From the NCBI RefSeq assembly GCF_023101145.1, contig NZ_CP073714.1, positions 124,001-188,000 on the forward strand: a DNA stretch of 64,000 nucleotides. The letters are read 5' to 3'. The notes beneath the pieces were generated by a model. That model saw only the letters and a list, made by a program, of their open reading frames with translations, was not told the origin of the DNA and did no database searches. A program made the position numbers and the translations under genes. The DNA is from Paenibacillus pabuli (GTDB lineage Bacteria; Bacillota; Bacilli; Paenibacillales; Paenibacillaceae). Positions 42,447 through 51,109 of this stretch are shown one piece after another. Position 1 is the stretch's first letter. Every line of letters starts with the position of its first letter.

Positions 42447-44036
42447 ATGACAAGAAAAGCAACCAAGGGGAGTCTCAAGAAATGGATGGGTTTGGCGCTT
42501 ACGATGGTAATGGGCGTTTCATTACTTGCGGGGTGCTCGTCTGCATCAGATCAAGAATCAGCAGAAGGTGGCGCATCAGGCAGTGGTGAGCGCGTTACCT
42601 TAAAGGTGGAGATTTTCGATCGTGGTAACAGCCCTTCGCCGTACACCATTACGAATAACTATCTATCTAAAATGATTCAAGAGAAGTTCGGCGACCCCAA
42701 CAACATTGATGTGCAGTTTGTACCCGTTCAGCGTTCAGAGGAAGTCACCAAGCTGAATGTCCTGATGGCGAGCAATACAGATGTCCCCGATATTGTCTTT
42801 GTCTATGACTCCAGCGTGTTTTACCGCTATGCCCAGCAGGGCGGACTGACGGATGTTGGTGAACTGATTGATCAGTATGGACCAAATCTGAAGAAGTTCC
42901 TGGGTGAAGATACATTGAAATTCGGGCAAGTGGAAGGGCAACAGTTCGCCGTCCCGGGTAAACGTGCAATCACAGGCAGATATAGCTCTTATATTCGTCA
43001 GGATTGGCTTGATAAGCTGGGATTGCCGGTGCCGAAAACCACAGATGAACTTTATACCACTTTGAAAGCGTTTAAAGAGAAGGATCCTGGCGGGCTTGGC
43101 AGCAAAAACATCCCAATGGGTATGGCGCTTGCACCGGCTCAGTTCGAGACACTGATCTATTCGTTTATTAAGCCGGTAAGTGGAGATCTGACTTATGGCC
43201 AACGTTATGAATTGCCTTTGCATGAAGGCTTCAAAGACTCGATGAAATTTCTGAACAAGCTCTACAATGAAGGACTGATCAGCAAAGACTTCAGTTTGGA
43301 TGAAGATAAAACACAGTTAGGTAAGGACATACAGAATGGTAACGTAGGTTATTGGTCTGAAGATGTCGATGCCATGTTCTACGGAGACGGTACACTGGAT
43401 AACTTGCGCAAAAATGTGGACGGCAGCGAGGTACTGCCGGTTGATGTATACACGAATCCGAATGCAGATAACAAACACATCAAGTCCCGCTACGGAACAA
43501 ACGGAATGTATATTATGATTCCGAAGAGCAGCAAACGTTCTGTAGAAGCCATTAAATATTTGGACTGGATGGCCTCCGGCAACAACCTGATCGATATCTA
43601 CAGCGGTGTGGAAGGGGAGAACTATGATCTGGTAGATGGCATTCCGGTTGTGAAGGACGATGCATCCCAGGAAGCGAAGGATCGTTTGTTCAACGCAGGG
43701 GATACCGCGATTATCTCGAACGGTAAAAATATTGGCGATCAGGCAACGAATGAAAAAGCATGGATTCTGGGCTTTCCGAAAAACAATCAGGATATGTTAA
43801 AACAATCAATTGATATTGCCAACACAGACACGGTGGGACCCATCATCTTTGACAAACCGATTGAGGCGGAGATGAAGTACAGTACAGCGCTCAAAGACAA
43901 GTTGAACGTCATCATTGTTAAAACAGCGATGGCGAAGCCAGAAGAATTCGACGCGGTATATGAACGGGAAATGAATGATTTCATGTCCCTGGGCGGCACA
44001 GAGCTGAAGAAAGAGCTTGAAGAAGCCTTAAAGTAA
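42447..44036 (+). CDS. Extracellular sugar-binding lipoprotein of an ABC importer
   Basis: 529 residues with a lipoprotein signal: basic start, hydrophobic WMGLALTMVMGVSLLAGC and lipobox Cys30. The mature part opens with an Asp/Glu/Ser/Gly-rich linker and then a family 1 solute-binding fold similar to LplA-type proteins (FVYDSSVFYRYAQQGGLTDV; YLDWMASGNNLIDIY). It probably binds an oligosaccharide outside the membrane. AAAGGGGATG precedes the ATG. Two permeases follow; no ATPase gene is in the operon. A strong hairpin after the stop may raise its level over the permeases. Ligand unknown. Confidence 0.9.
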   Translation: MTRKATKGSLKKWMGLALTMVMGVSLLAGCSSASDQESAEGGASGSGERVTLKVEIFDRGNSPSPYTITNNYLSKMIQEKFGDPNNIDVQFVPVQRSEEVTKLNVLMASNTDVPDIVFVYDSSVFYRYAQQGGLTDVGELIDQYGPNLKKFLGEDTLKFGQVEGQQFAVPGKRAITGRYSSYIRQDWLDKLGLPVPKTTDELYTTLKAFKEKDPGGLGSKNIPMGMALAPAQFETLIYSFIKPVSGDLTYGQRYELPLHEGFKDSMKFLNKLYNEGLISKDFSLDEDKTQLGKDIQNGNVGYWSEDVDAMFYGDGTLDNLRKNVDGSEVLPVDVYTNPNADNKHIKSRYGTNGMYIMIPKSSKRSVEAIKYLDWMASGNNLIDIYSGVEGENYDLVDGIPVVKDDASQEAKDRLFNAGDTAIISNGKNIGDQATNEKAWILGFPKNNQDMLKQSIDIANTDTVGPIIFDKPIEAEMKYSTALKDKLNVIIVKTAMAKPEEFDAVYEREMNDFMSLGGTELKKELEEALK

Positions 44037-44106
44037 CTTCTGCAAAGTAAACCATCTTATTCTTTCATGATTTGAGACAGATAACCCATACGACTGCTTA
44101 ACTTTG

Positions 44107-44149
44107 AAAGAAACGTGTGCCGCCGGGTTGGCGGCACTGCCGTTTCTTT
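44107..44149 (+). other. Strong stem-loop between binding protein and permease genes
   Basis: AAAGAAACG (44107-44115) pairs with CGTTTCTTT (44141-44149), and inside it TGCCGCC (44118-44124) pairs with GGCGGCA (44130-44136). The ribosome site AGGAGG of the permease starts 8 nt later. Such a hairpin can stabilise the upstream mRNA or reduce read-through. Confidence 0.75.
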
Positions 44150-44169
44150 GCTGATAGGAGGAAACCGAC

Positions 44170-45069
44170 ATGACCTTCACATACTTGAAAAGGTATTGGC
44201 AATTGTACGCACTGATTTCCTTGCCTCTCATTTACTTTTTGATTTTTCGTTATGGACCGATGTACGGTGTGCAGATCGCCTTTAAAGACTTCAACCTGTT
44301 TCAGGGTATCAGCGGCAGTGAGTGGATCGGTTTCGATGCGTTTCGTGAGGTATTTGGGATGCGAGACTTCTACACCACATTACGCAATACCTTTATGCTG
44401 AATTTTCTTGATCTGATCGTTTCGTTTCCTGCTCCAATCATACTCGCCATTATGCTCTATGAAGTTCGATTTAAGTGGTTCAAAAAAATATCGCAGACGA
44501 TTCTGTACATTCCTCACTTTATCTCGTGGGTCATCATCGGGGGGATTGTATACCAATTGTTCGGCAATCAATCTGGTATGGTTAACGGAGTACTGGAGAG
44601 CATAGGCTTAAATCCGATACCATTTTTGACAGAGAAAAATCCCTGGCTTGTTACGTATCTGTTCACAGGTGTCTGGCAAAGTGCAGGATGGGGAACCATT
44701 TTATATCTGGCCGCATTAACCGGCGTGAACAGGGAACTGTTTGAAGCGGCTGAGATTGATGGCGCAACGCGGCTGAAGAGAATCTGGCATATCACGCTGC
44801 CAAGTATCAAACCAACCATTGTCACCTTACTTATTCTTAATCTTGGACATATGGTCAGCATCGGTTTTGATCGTCCTTATATTATCGGTAACACGGCCGT
44901 TCGTGAATATTCGGATGTACTTAGTACCTTTGTATACAGGGTCGGTCTTGAATCAGGACAATACACGCTCGCAACCGTTGTTGGGTTGTTCCAGGCCGTT
45001 GTGGGACTGATCTTCGTACTCGGCTCCAACTATATTTCGAAGAAGGCAACCGGTGAAGGAATTTTGTAG
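44170..45069 (+). CDS. lplB: Sugar ABC transporter permease, LplB type
   Basis: 299-residue inner-membrane component of a CUT1 importer. Six hydrophobic segments begin WQLYALISLPLIYFLIFRYGPMYG-like, and the EAA loop EAAEIDGATRLKRIWHITLP that contacts the ATPase is intact (near 195-215). ATG 44170 follows ATAGGAGGAAA. It pairs with the YtcP-like permease 70 nt downstream. The symbol reflects family resemblance, not a known substrate. Confidence 0.9.
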   Translation: MTFTYLKRYWQLYALISLPLIYFLIFRYGPMYGVQIAFKDFNLFQGISGSEWIGFDAFREVFGMRDFYTTLRNTFMLNFLDLIVSFPAPIILAIMLYEVRFKWFKKISQTILYIPHFISWVIIGGIVYQLFGNQSGMVNGVLESIGLNPIPFLTEKNPWLVTYLFTGVWQSAGWGTILYLAALTGVNRELFEAAEIDGATRLKRIWHITLPSIKPTIVTLLILNLGHMVSIGFDRPYIIGNTAVREYSDVLSTFVYRVGLESGQYTLATVVGLFQAVVGLIFVLGSNYISKKATGEGIL

Positions 45070-45139
45070 ATACTCAAAAAATGAAAGATACGCCGATCGG
45101 CTAATTTGTATAGACCATTCGTAAAGGAGTTGTGCGCAG

Positions 45140-46012
45140 ATGAGTGAACGCACCTCAAACCGGATTTTTGATATCGTTAATATCTCCTTTATCACCCTGT
45201 TTGTTATATTCTGTCTGGCTCCATTTCTGCACACGATTGCGATATCGCTCAGCTCAAACCGGGCAATTACATCAGGTGAAGTGACCATATTCCCCAAAGG
45301 GTTCAATTGGGATGCGTATATTCAGGTGTTTTCTGATCAGTCGATGATCTATTCACTGGGTTATACGACTCTTCTTACGATCGTCACTACAGTGCTGTGC
45401 ATGATGTTCACGCTCGCTGCGGCTTATCCGTTGACCAAGAAAAAATTGAAAGGTCGCAAGCTCTTCATGTATGTGATCATCATTACGATGTTCTTCAGCG
45501 GCGGGATCATTCCCGAGTACTTGCTCATTCGTGACCTGCACTTGCTCAATTCGGTTTGGGCACTGATTCTGCCGGGTCTCGTAAGTCCGTTTAACCTGAT
45601 TATCCTGATATCGTTCTTCAGGGGCATACCGGAAAGTCTGGAGGAATCGGCAGAAATTGATGGTAGCTCACATATTCACACGCTCTTTAAAATCATCTTG
45701 CCCTTATCCATGCCTGTGCTGGCTACTTTGGCCCTTTTCTATGCGGTTGGACGATGGAATGGATTTCAGGACTCCCTGATGTACATCAATGATCCGAAGC
45801 TGTACCCACTACAGCTGAAGCTCTTCCAGATGGTACAGAATAACATGGTTAGCGAGCTTACACAGATGGAGGGGGCGAACCGTACACCTTTAACTCCGGA
45901 AAGTCTCAAGGCTGCCACTGTTGTCTTCGCAACCGTACCGATTCTGCTTGTCTATCCATGGCTGCAAAAATATTTTGTTAGCGGTGCCATGCTTGGGGCG
46001 GTCAAGGGTTGA
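45140..46012 (+). CDS. ytcP: Sugar ABC transporter permease, YtcP type
   Basis: 290-residue second permease of the importer, with N-terminal VNISFITLFVIFCLAPFLHTIAIS, six membrane segments and the EAA loop EESAEIDGSSHIHTLFKIILPLSMP. The C-terminus (YPWLQKYFVSGAMLGAVKG) is the usual ending of YtcP proteins. GTAAAGGAG precedes the ATG. It is followed after 135 nt by the enzyme gene of the operon. Confidence 0.9.
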   Translation: MSERTSNRIFDIVNISFITLFVIFCLAPFLHTIAISLSSNRAITSGEVTIFPKGFNWDAYIQVFSDQSMIYSLGYTTLLTIVTTVLCMMFTLAAAYPLTKKKLKGRKLFMYVIIITMFFSGGIIPEYLLIRDLHLLNSVWALILPGLVSPFNLIILISFFRGIPESLEESAEIDGSSHIHTLFKIILPLSMPVLATLALFYAVGRWNGFQDSLMYINDPKLYPLQLKLFQMVQNNMVSELTQMEGANRTPLTPESLKAATVVFATVPILLVYPWLQKYFVSGAMLGAVKG

Positions 46013-46147
46013 TGTATACGAAACCTGTTATATTGTCGGCAAGATGAACTGCCATGTACAGGATCTGCTTGTATTCCGGCCGAATCAGGAAGGGCAACCG
46101 CAGGTCGTTGGCACATCGGCAAATGCATTCGTTTGGAGGGAATACAC

Positions 46148-47902
46148 ATGTACAGGCAACTGGTGGAAAGCAATGACAGAGCAGTGCAAAAAGGGATATT
46201 CCTTCAAGTGCTTGACCCGGATAGCCGTTATTATGGAGGAACGATTGACCCCTCTACAGGTATCGCCTGGGTCAACCATACGACCGGAACACCTACGGAT
46301 ATGTGTTACTGGGGAGCGGCAATCGCCAATCCCGATTCGATCTTTTATCGGGATGAAGATCTGTTACATCGTCTGCAGCTTGCATCGGAGTACGTACTCC
46401 GCAATCAACATGGAGATGGCTCCATCTCCCCCGGTTGGACCAATTCCCATTCTCCGCCGGACACCGCATTTCTTGTCGTGGGATATGCCCAGTTATATCA
46501 ACTGCTTCAGCAGCAGGACTGGGAGCCATTGCAACCTGTACTGGCCAACATGCGCTTGTTTCTGGAACGAACTGTTCCAGTCTTGCTGACTGGAGGTTGT
46601 CATACGCCGAATCATCGCTGGGTGCTATGCGCGGCGCTCGGTTTCCTGCATCAATTGTTGGACCTGGAGGAAGCTGTGCAGCGTGCAGAGCAATGGCTGG
46701 CTGAAGGTATGGATATTACACCTGATGGGGAGTGGACTGAACGAAGCAACGGAATCTACAGCGCGGTTAGCGACATCATGCTGATTCATGCGGCACGCCT
46801 GTTGAACCGTCCCGAATTGCTGGACCCGGTGAGACTCAATCTTCGTATGATGGTGTATCTGGTACATCCAACAGGTGAGGTTGTTACGGATTACTCAGGT
46901 CGCCAGGATTTGGGGAGCGTGCATGATTTATCACCGTATTACTTGCCGTATGCCATTATGGCTCGGTTGGACGGTGATCCGATCTTTGCCGGCATGGCCG
47001 ATTGGGCTGGAGAAATGTTAACAGATCCCGGCGTCTGCTCGGTCAACGCACTCGTCCGGCTGCTGCTGGAGCCGGAGCTTCAACAGCAGGCAGGTAAGGC
47101 ACGCGACCAGCTGCCTGAGTTGTACGAGATTATACTGAACGAGCGATTTGTGAGGGAGGACTATTTACAGCGAATGGATTCGGCAGGTCATCATGGACGC
47201 ATCTCGCACAGCCGGTTGCATACGGACTTCGGCGCACCTGTAGCGCGTATTCGGTCTGGTAATACAAGTGCGACTGTAATGACCGAGGTGCCTTCATTCT
47301 TTGCCCTTCGTCATGGTGCGGTACGTCTGCTGGCCGTTCAGTTGGCTTCCTATTTTAATCCAGGATATGTGCCGATGCAGCACATGTCTCGATTGCCAGC
47401 AGGTTACCGTCTGACGGGCGAACAGAAGAAAGGCTATTACGGTCCGATCCCGGATAGCCAACTGCCTGAGACGGCGAGAACAGCTATCAGTCCTTGGTAT
47501 TTGTTGCCCCATCAGAGTCGAGCTCTCACCCATGAGCAGACGTTCCTTGTACAGACGGAAGTATTACGAACGGAAAATGGCTGGGCCCTGAAACTGGCAG
47601 GAGATCAGCCAGAGCAGATTATGGTGCAGCTGTCTTTTGTGTTCGGAAGCGAGGGCGAGCTTTCCCATGGGGAAATGCTTGAGACGGATGAAGGCCATTA
47701 TCTGTGGAAGAGCGGCACACTGCGTTATACTTGTGGAGAAGACTGGATTGAGCTGACCGGAGGCGAGGTGGGGCATTTGGCGGCAACCGTACGTGAGGCG
47801 AAGCTGCCTGATAAGTGTAAGGTTGTGCTGGTTAACTTTATGACCCCTTTCCATAAGACTGTTGATATCTCTCTTTCGCCATCCATGGCGTTGAAGCTGT
47901 AA
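46148..47902 (+). CDS. Uncharacterised cytoplasmic enzyme, probable alpha/alpha-barrel polysaccharide lyase or hydrolase
   Basis: 584 residues, no signal peptide, so it would act on imported sugar. The first 330 residues are helix-rich with a repeated pattern of paired helices; the rest looks beta-rich. Motifs that could be catalytic are His152/Asn155-His156-Arg157-Trp158 (GGCHTPNHRWVL) and TDYSGRQDLG at 247-256, which resemble active-site patches of heparinase-like lyases. I do not recognise the family with confidence. ATG 46148 follows TGGAGGG at 46134-46140. Its position after lplB/ytcP-type genes supports a role in breaking down the transported oligosaccharide. Confidence 0.6.
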   Translation: MYRQLVESNDRAVQKGIFLQVLDPDSRYYGGTIDPSTGIAWVNHTTGTPTDMCYWGAAIANPDSIFYRDEDLLHRLQLASEYVLRNQHGDGSISPGWTNSHSPPDTAFLVVGYAQLYQLLQQQDWEPLQPVLANMRLFLERTVPVLLTGGCHTPNHRWVLCAALGFLHQLLDLEEAVQRAEQWLAEGMDITPDGEWTERSNGIYSAVSDIMLIHAARLLNRPELLDPVRLNLRMMVYLVHPTGEVVTDYSGRQDLGSVHDLSPYYLPYAIMARLDGDPIFAGMADWAGEMLTDPGVCSVNALVRLLLEPELQQQAGKARDQLPELYEIILNERFVREDYLQRMDSAGHHGRISHSRLHTDFGAPVARIRSGNTSATVMTEVPSFFALRHGAVRLLAVQLASYFNPGYVPMQHMSRLPAGYRLTGEQKKGYYGPIPDSQLPETARTAISPWYLLPHQSRALTHEQTFLVQTEVLRTENGWALKLAGDQPEQIMVQLSFVFGSEGELSHGEMLETDEGHYLWKSGTLRYTCGEDWIELTGGEVGHLAATVREAKLPDKCKVVLVNFMTPFHKTVDISLSPSMALKL

Positions 47903-47940
47903 TTCTGGTGAATCTCTTTATACGGAAGAGTACAGGAAGC

Positions 47941-47988
47941 AAAAAGATGACATTTCATTCGAAAGGGATGAGGGGTGTCATCTTTTTT
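47941..47988 (+). terminator. Terminator of the sugar operon
   Basis: AAAAAGATGACA (47941-47952) pairs with TGTCATCTTTTT (47976-47987) around an inner TTTCATTC/GGATGA helix, ending in six T. Confidence 0.9.
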
Positions 47989-48045
47989 GCGCATTTTTGG
48001 CATAAACGACATGAAACTACATCTTGAGAAGTGGGCCTTAAGATG

Positions 48046-48054
48046 TGGTATACT
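48046..48054 (+). promoter_or_regulatory. Extended -10 promoter of the TPR gene
   Basis: TGGTATACT (48046-48054) is a TGn extended -10, with TTGAGA at 48024-48029 as a distant -35 (19 nt). The implied start near 48061 supports ATG 48095 for the gene. Confidence 0.6.
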
Positions 48055-48094
48055 GGAGAGTATGAATGAAAGCAAAGAGGAGGTGCCTTGGAAG

Positions 48095-49828
48095 ATGAAG
48101 GGCAAGCTACTGCGGGCTGAGGGACACCTTGCCAATGTTATACCGATTCACTTGGATGCTTCTTTCTTTTTTGAGAGAGCTGTCCGCTCGCTGGACCGTA
48201 ATCACGTCGACAAGGCATTAAAATATTTTCGTAAAGCTGTTGAATATGAACCGGAAAATCCGGTGAATCATTGTAATATGGCGGGTATATTATCAGAGAA
48301 GGGGGATTACGAGGCTTCCAATGCCGTTCTTGCACATGTGCTCGACGTGGTAGATCCGTCCATGACGGAATGTTATTTCTACATGGCGAACAATTATGCG
48401 AATATGGATCGGTTTGAAGAAGCTGAGCAAGCGCTTGTTACGTATTTGGAGGAGGATACCCAGGGGCAGTTTATGACGGAAGCCGAAGAGATGATGGAGC
48501 TTCTGTATTACGAGCTGGATCGACCAGCCAAATTGAACCGGATCAAATCACGTAAAGGTGTCGTTGAGCACGATCAGGCGCGGGAATTGTTGGAACAAGG
48601 GAAGTTTGCACAGGCGGCTGAGCTGCTGGAAGGCATGTCACCCGATTACCCTGATTATTTGGCTGCTCGGAACAACTTGGCGCTTGCCTATTATTATATG
48701 GGGCTGTTCCCCAAAGCAAAAGAGACGATTGCCGAGGTGCTGGAGCAGGAGCCTGGTAATCTGCATGCGCTATGTAATCTCGCGATCTTTCATCAGAACG
48801 AGAATCGAGTCGACCAAGTGCTGCTTCTGATCAAAAAATTGCGTGTCATCGTGCCGTTCCAGCACGAACAGGTCTACAAGCTGGCTACCACCATGGGTAT
48901 TCTGGGCCAACATGATACGGCTTATGTACATTTCCGTCGCCTGTTGAAGGATGAAGAAACCGCTGCGGACCCGGCTCTCGCCCATTATGCAGCAGTCGCG
49001 GCTTATAATACGGAACGTTACGATTCCGCTGAACGTCTGTGGCGTCATGTGGGCAAGCTGGACCCGGGTTCGGAAGTATCCCGGTACTATCTGTCAGGTC
49101 TTGAGGCTGTGAGGCAGGGAGAGAAAGATCCGGAGAAACTAAGCTATCACTATCATCTGCCATTTGACGAGCAATTCAGACAATGGGAGAACTATGGCAA
49201 CGGCATACCTGAAGAGATGAAAACTGATCCCTTGATCCGTTCCTCTTTCTTCTGGGCGCTGCGACATGGGGATCGGGCTACCAAGCTTCAGGTCATTCAT
49301 GCTCTTGGCATGATCGGTGATTATGAGGTGCAGCAGGCACTGCAATCCTTTATCCAGGAACCTGGTGAAGAGCAGGAACTGGTGGAAGCCGCTCGTTCTG
49401 TATTGAATGGTTTCGGTTCAGCAGACGCTGAGCAGGATAATGCTCCTGTTCTGCGACCGTTAACTGCATTGAGCAAACGCACCATCCCGAAGATGGAGTC
49501 GATAACGGAACAAACGGAGACAAAGCCTTCTTCGCACTGGCAGGCGGTCGTGGACCGTGCGTTACAGATGTCTGAAGCCAAAGCAGAATTGCAGCAAGAA
49601 ATGGAACGGCTGTGGACCGACTATGTATCTCGCGTACACCCGGAGGAGCCTGGCACAAAGCAAATTGAAGGTTTGGCTGCGGGATTGGAATATCTGGCTG
49701 CCAAAATTCATAGTCGTCCAGTGACTTACCAAAGCATAGCCGACCGGTATGGCATATCAGCTGCCACAGTCAGCAAATATGCACGGCAAATTAATAAAGT
49801 GTGCAATTCCAACCCACCGGTCCAGTAA
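48095..49828 (+). CDS. yvcD: TPR-repeat protein with C-terminal helix-turn-helix (YvcD-like)
   Basis: 577 residues made of tetratricopeptide-like repeats (for example VDKALKYFRKAVEYEPENPVN-like, AARNNLALAYYYMGLFPKAK, VLEQEPGNLHALCNLAIFH), followed by a linker and a C-terminal helix-turn-helix (PVTYQSIADRYGISAATVSKY). This points to a protein-interaction scaffold that may also touch DNA. ATG 48095 follows AGGAGGTG at 48078-48085; a longer in-frame start at 47975 lies within the preceding terminator and is rejected. B. subtilis has yvcD before trxB. Function unknown. Confidence 0.75.
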   Translation: MKGKLLRAEGHLANVIPIHLDASFFFERAVRSLDRNHVDKALKYFRKAVEYEPENPVNHCNMAGILSEKGDYEASNAVLAHVLDVVDPSMTECYFYMANNYANMDRFEEAEQALVTYLEEDTQGQFMTEAEEMMELLYYELDRPAKLNRIKSRKGVVEHDQARELLEQGKFAQAAELLEGMSPDYPDYLAARNNLALAYYYMGLFPKAKETIAEVLEQEPGNLHALCNLAIFHQNENRVDQVLLLIKKLRVIVPFQHEQVYKLATTMGILGQHDTAYVHFRRLLKDEETAADPALAHYAAVAAYNTERYDSAERLWRHVGKLDPGSEVSRYYLSGLEAVRQGEKDPEKLSYHYHLPFDEQFRQWENYGNGIPEEMKTDPLIRSSFFWALRHGDRATKLQVIHALGMIGDYEVQQALQSFIQEPGEEQELVEAARSVLNGFGSADAEQDNAPVLRPLTALSKRTIPKMESITEQTETKPSSHWQAVVDRALQMSEAKAELQQEMERLWTDYVSRVHPEEPGTKQIEGLAAGLEYLAAKIHSRPVTYQSIADRYGISAATVSKYARQINKVCNSNPPVQ

Positions 49829-49998
49829 ATGTTCCTTGAAATTCTCGCTTTGGCATAGACTTCATTGCGTGAAGGATACATAGGCCTGGAAAACGGGTAA
49901 ACTTAACGAATAGGTCTCGACAAGCCTGTAGGATATCATCATAGCAAGTTAATCGCCACTCAACACACTCTCAACCTTATTAAGGAGGCTGTATCTAT

Positions 49999-50958
49999 AT
50001 GTCTAAATACAGAACGATTGTGATCGGTACCGGACCTGCGGGTCTGACAGCAGCGATATATCTGGCTCGTGCTAATCTAAACCCACTGGTTATCGAAGGT
50101 CTTCAGCCGGGTGGTCAATTGACGACGACAACGGAAGTTGAGAATTTCCCTGGTTTTCCGCAAGGCATTATGGGTCCGGAACTGATGGACAATATGCGTA
50201 AGCAAGCGGAGCGTTTTGGAGCTGAGTTCAAAAATGGCTGGGTGGAAGAAGTGGATTTCAGCAAACCGCCCTTCAAGGTTAAAGTTGGAGGCATCGGTGA
50301 ACTGGAAGCCGAATCGATCATTATCTCTACCGGCGCTTCGGCCCGTTATCTCGGCATTCCCGGAGAGCAGGAGAATGTGGGACGTGGGGTAAGTACATGT
50401 GCCACATGTGACGGATTCTTTTTCCGTGGTAAAAAGATCGTCGTTGTTGGCGGTGGAGACTCCGCTATGGAAGAAGCCAGCTTCCTGACCCGTTTTGCAA
50501 CAGATGTTACCTTGGTCCACCGCCGGGACGAATTACGTGCATCGAAAATTATGCAGGATCGGGCTCGCAGCAACGAGAAGGTGAAATGGGCTTTGAACCG
50601 TACGCCACTCGAAGTGGTGCCTGAGGCTCTTGGCGTTAAGGGGCTTAAGGTCCGCAATAATGAGACCGGACAGGAAGAGCTGCTTGAAGCGGATGGCGTA
50701 TTCGTTGCGATTGGACATACACCGAATACGGGTTTTCTGGGTAACCAGATTACTTTGGATGAACATGGCTATGTTGTTGTTAAACCGGGTACCACCGAAA
50801 CCAACATTCCGGGTGTATTCGCCTGTGGTGATGTTCAGGATACGAAGTATCGTCAGGCTATTACAGCAGCAGGTTCAGGATGTATGGCAGCAATGGACTG
50901 CGAGAAATTTCTTGAAGGCAGCATTGTACATGACTGGAGCGAAACACTGGATAAGTAA
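49999..50958 (+). CDS. trxB: Thioredoxin reductase
   Basis: FAD enzyme that reduces thioredoxin with NADPH. The 319 residues contain the FAD-binding GTGPAG (10-15), the redox pair Cys134/Cys137 in CATCDGF, the NADPH-binding GGGDSAMEEA, and the C-terminal FAD motif GVFACGDVQD. ATG 49999 follows TTAAGGAGG. The gap from the TPR gene is 170 nt; no confident promoter was found there. In B. subtilis trxB is also in this neighbourhood. Confidence 0.97.
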   Translation: MSKYRTIVIGTGPAGLTAAIYLARANLNPLVIEGLQPGGQLTTTTEVENFPGFPQGIMGPELMDNMRKQAERFGAEFKNGWVEEVDFSKPPFKVKVGGIGELEAESIIISTGASARYLGIPGEQENVGRGVSTCATCDGFFFRGKKIVVVGGGDSAMEEASFLTRFATDVTLVHRRDELRASKIMQDRARSNEKVKWALNRTPLEVVPEALGVKGLKVRNNETGQEELLEADGVFVAIGHTPNTGFLGNQITLDEHGYVVVKPGTTETNIPGVFACGDVQDTKYRQAITAAGSGCMAAMDCEKFLEGSIVHDWSETLDK

Positions 50959-51021
50959 GCATGAAAAGGATATGATCTGGCATAAATTAAGTATAAGAGA
51001 CAACGGGAAGTCTCATGATGT

Positions 51022-51048
51022 GAGAAGCCGGAAGGCTTCTCTTTTTTT
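51022..51048 (+). terminator. trxB: trxB terminator
   Basis: GAGAAGCC (51022-51029) pairs perfectly with GGCTTCTC (51034-51041), followed by seven T. Confidence 0.93.
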
Positions 51049-51109
51049 GAAACCAAAATGGGCATGAGATCGTATACATAATGGGCATATTAGCTGTGAG
51101 GTGAAGACT

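Noticed and set aside
47975..48094. Longer start for the TPR protein
   Set aside because: The extension begins inside the preceding terminator and upstream of the predicted promoter; ATG 48095 has a strong ribosome site.
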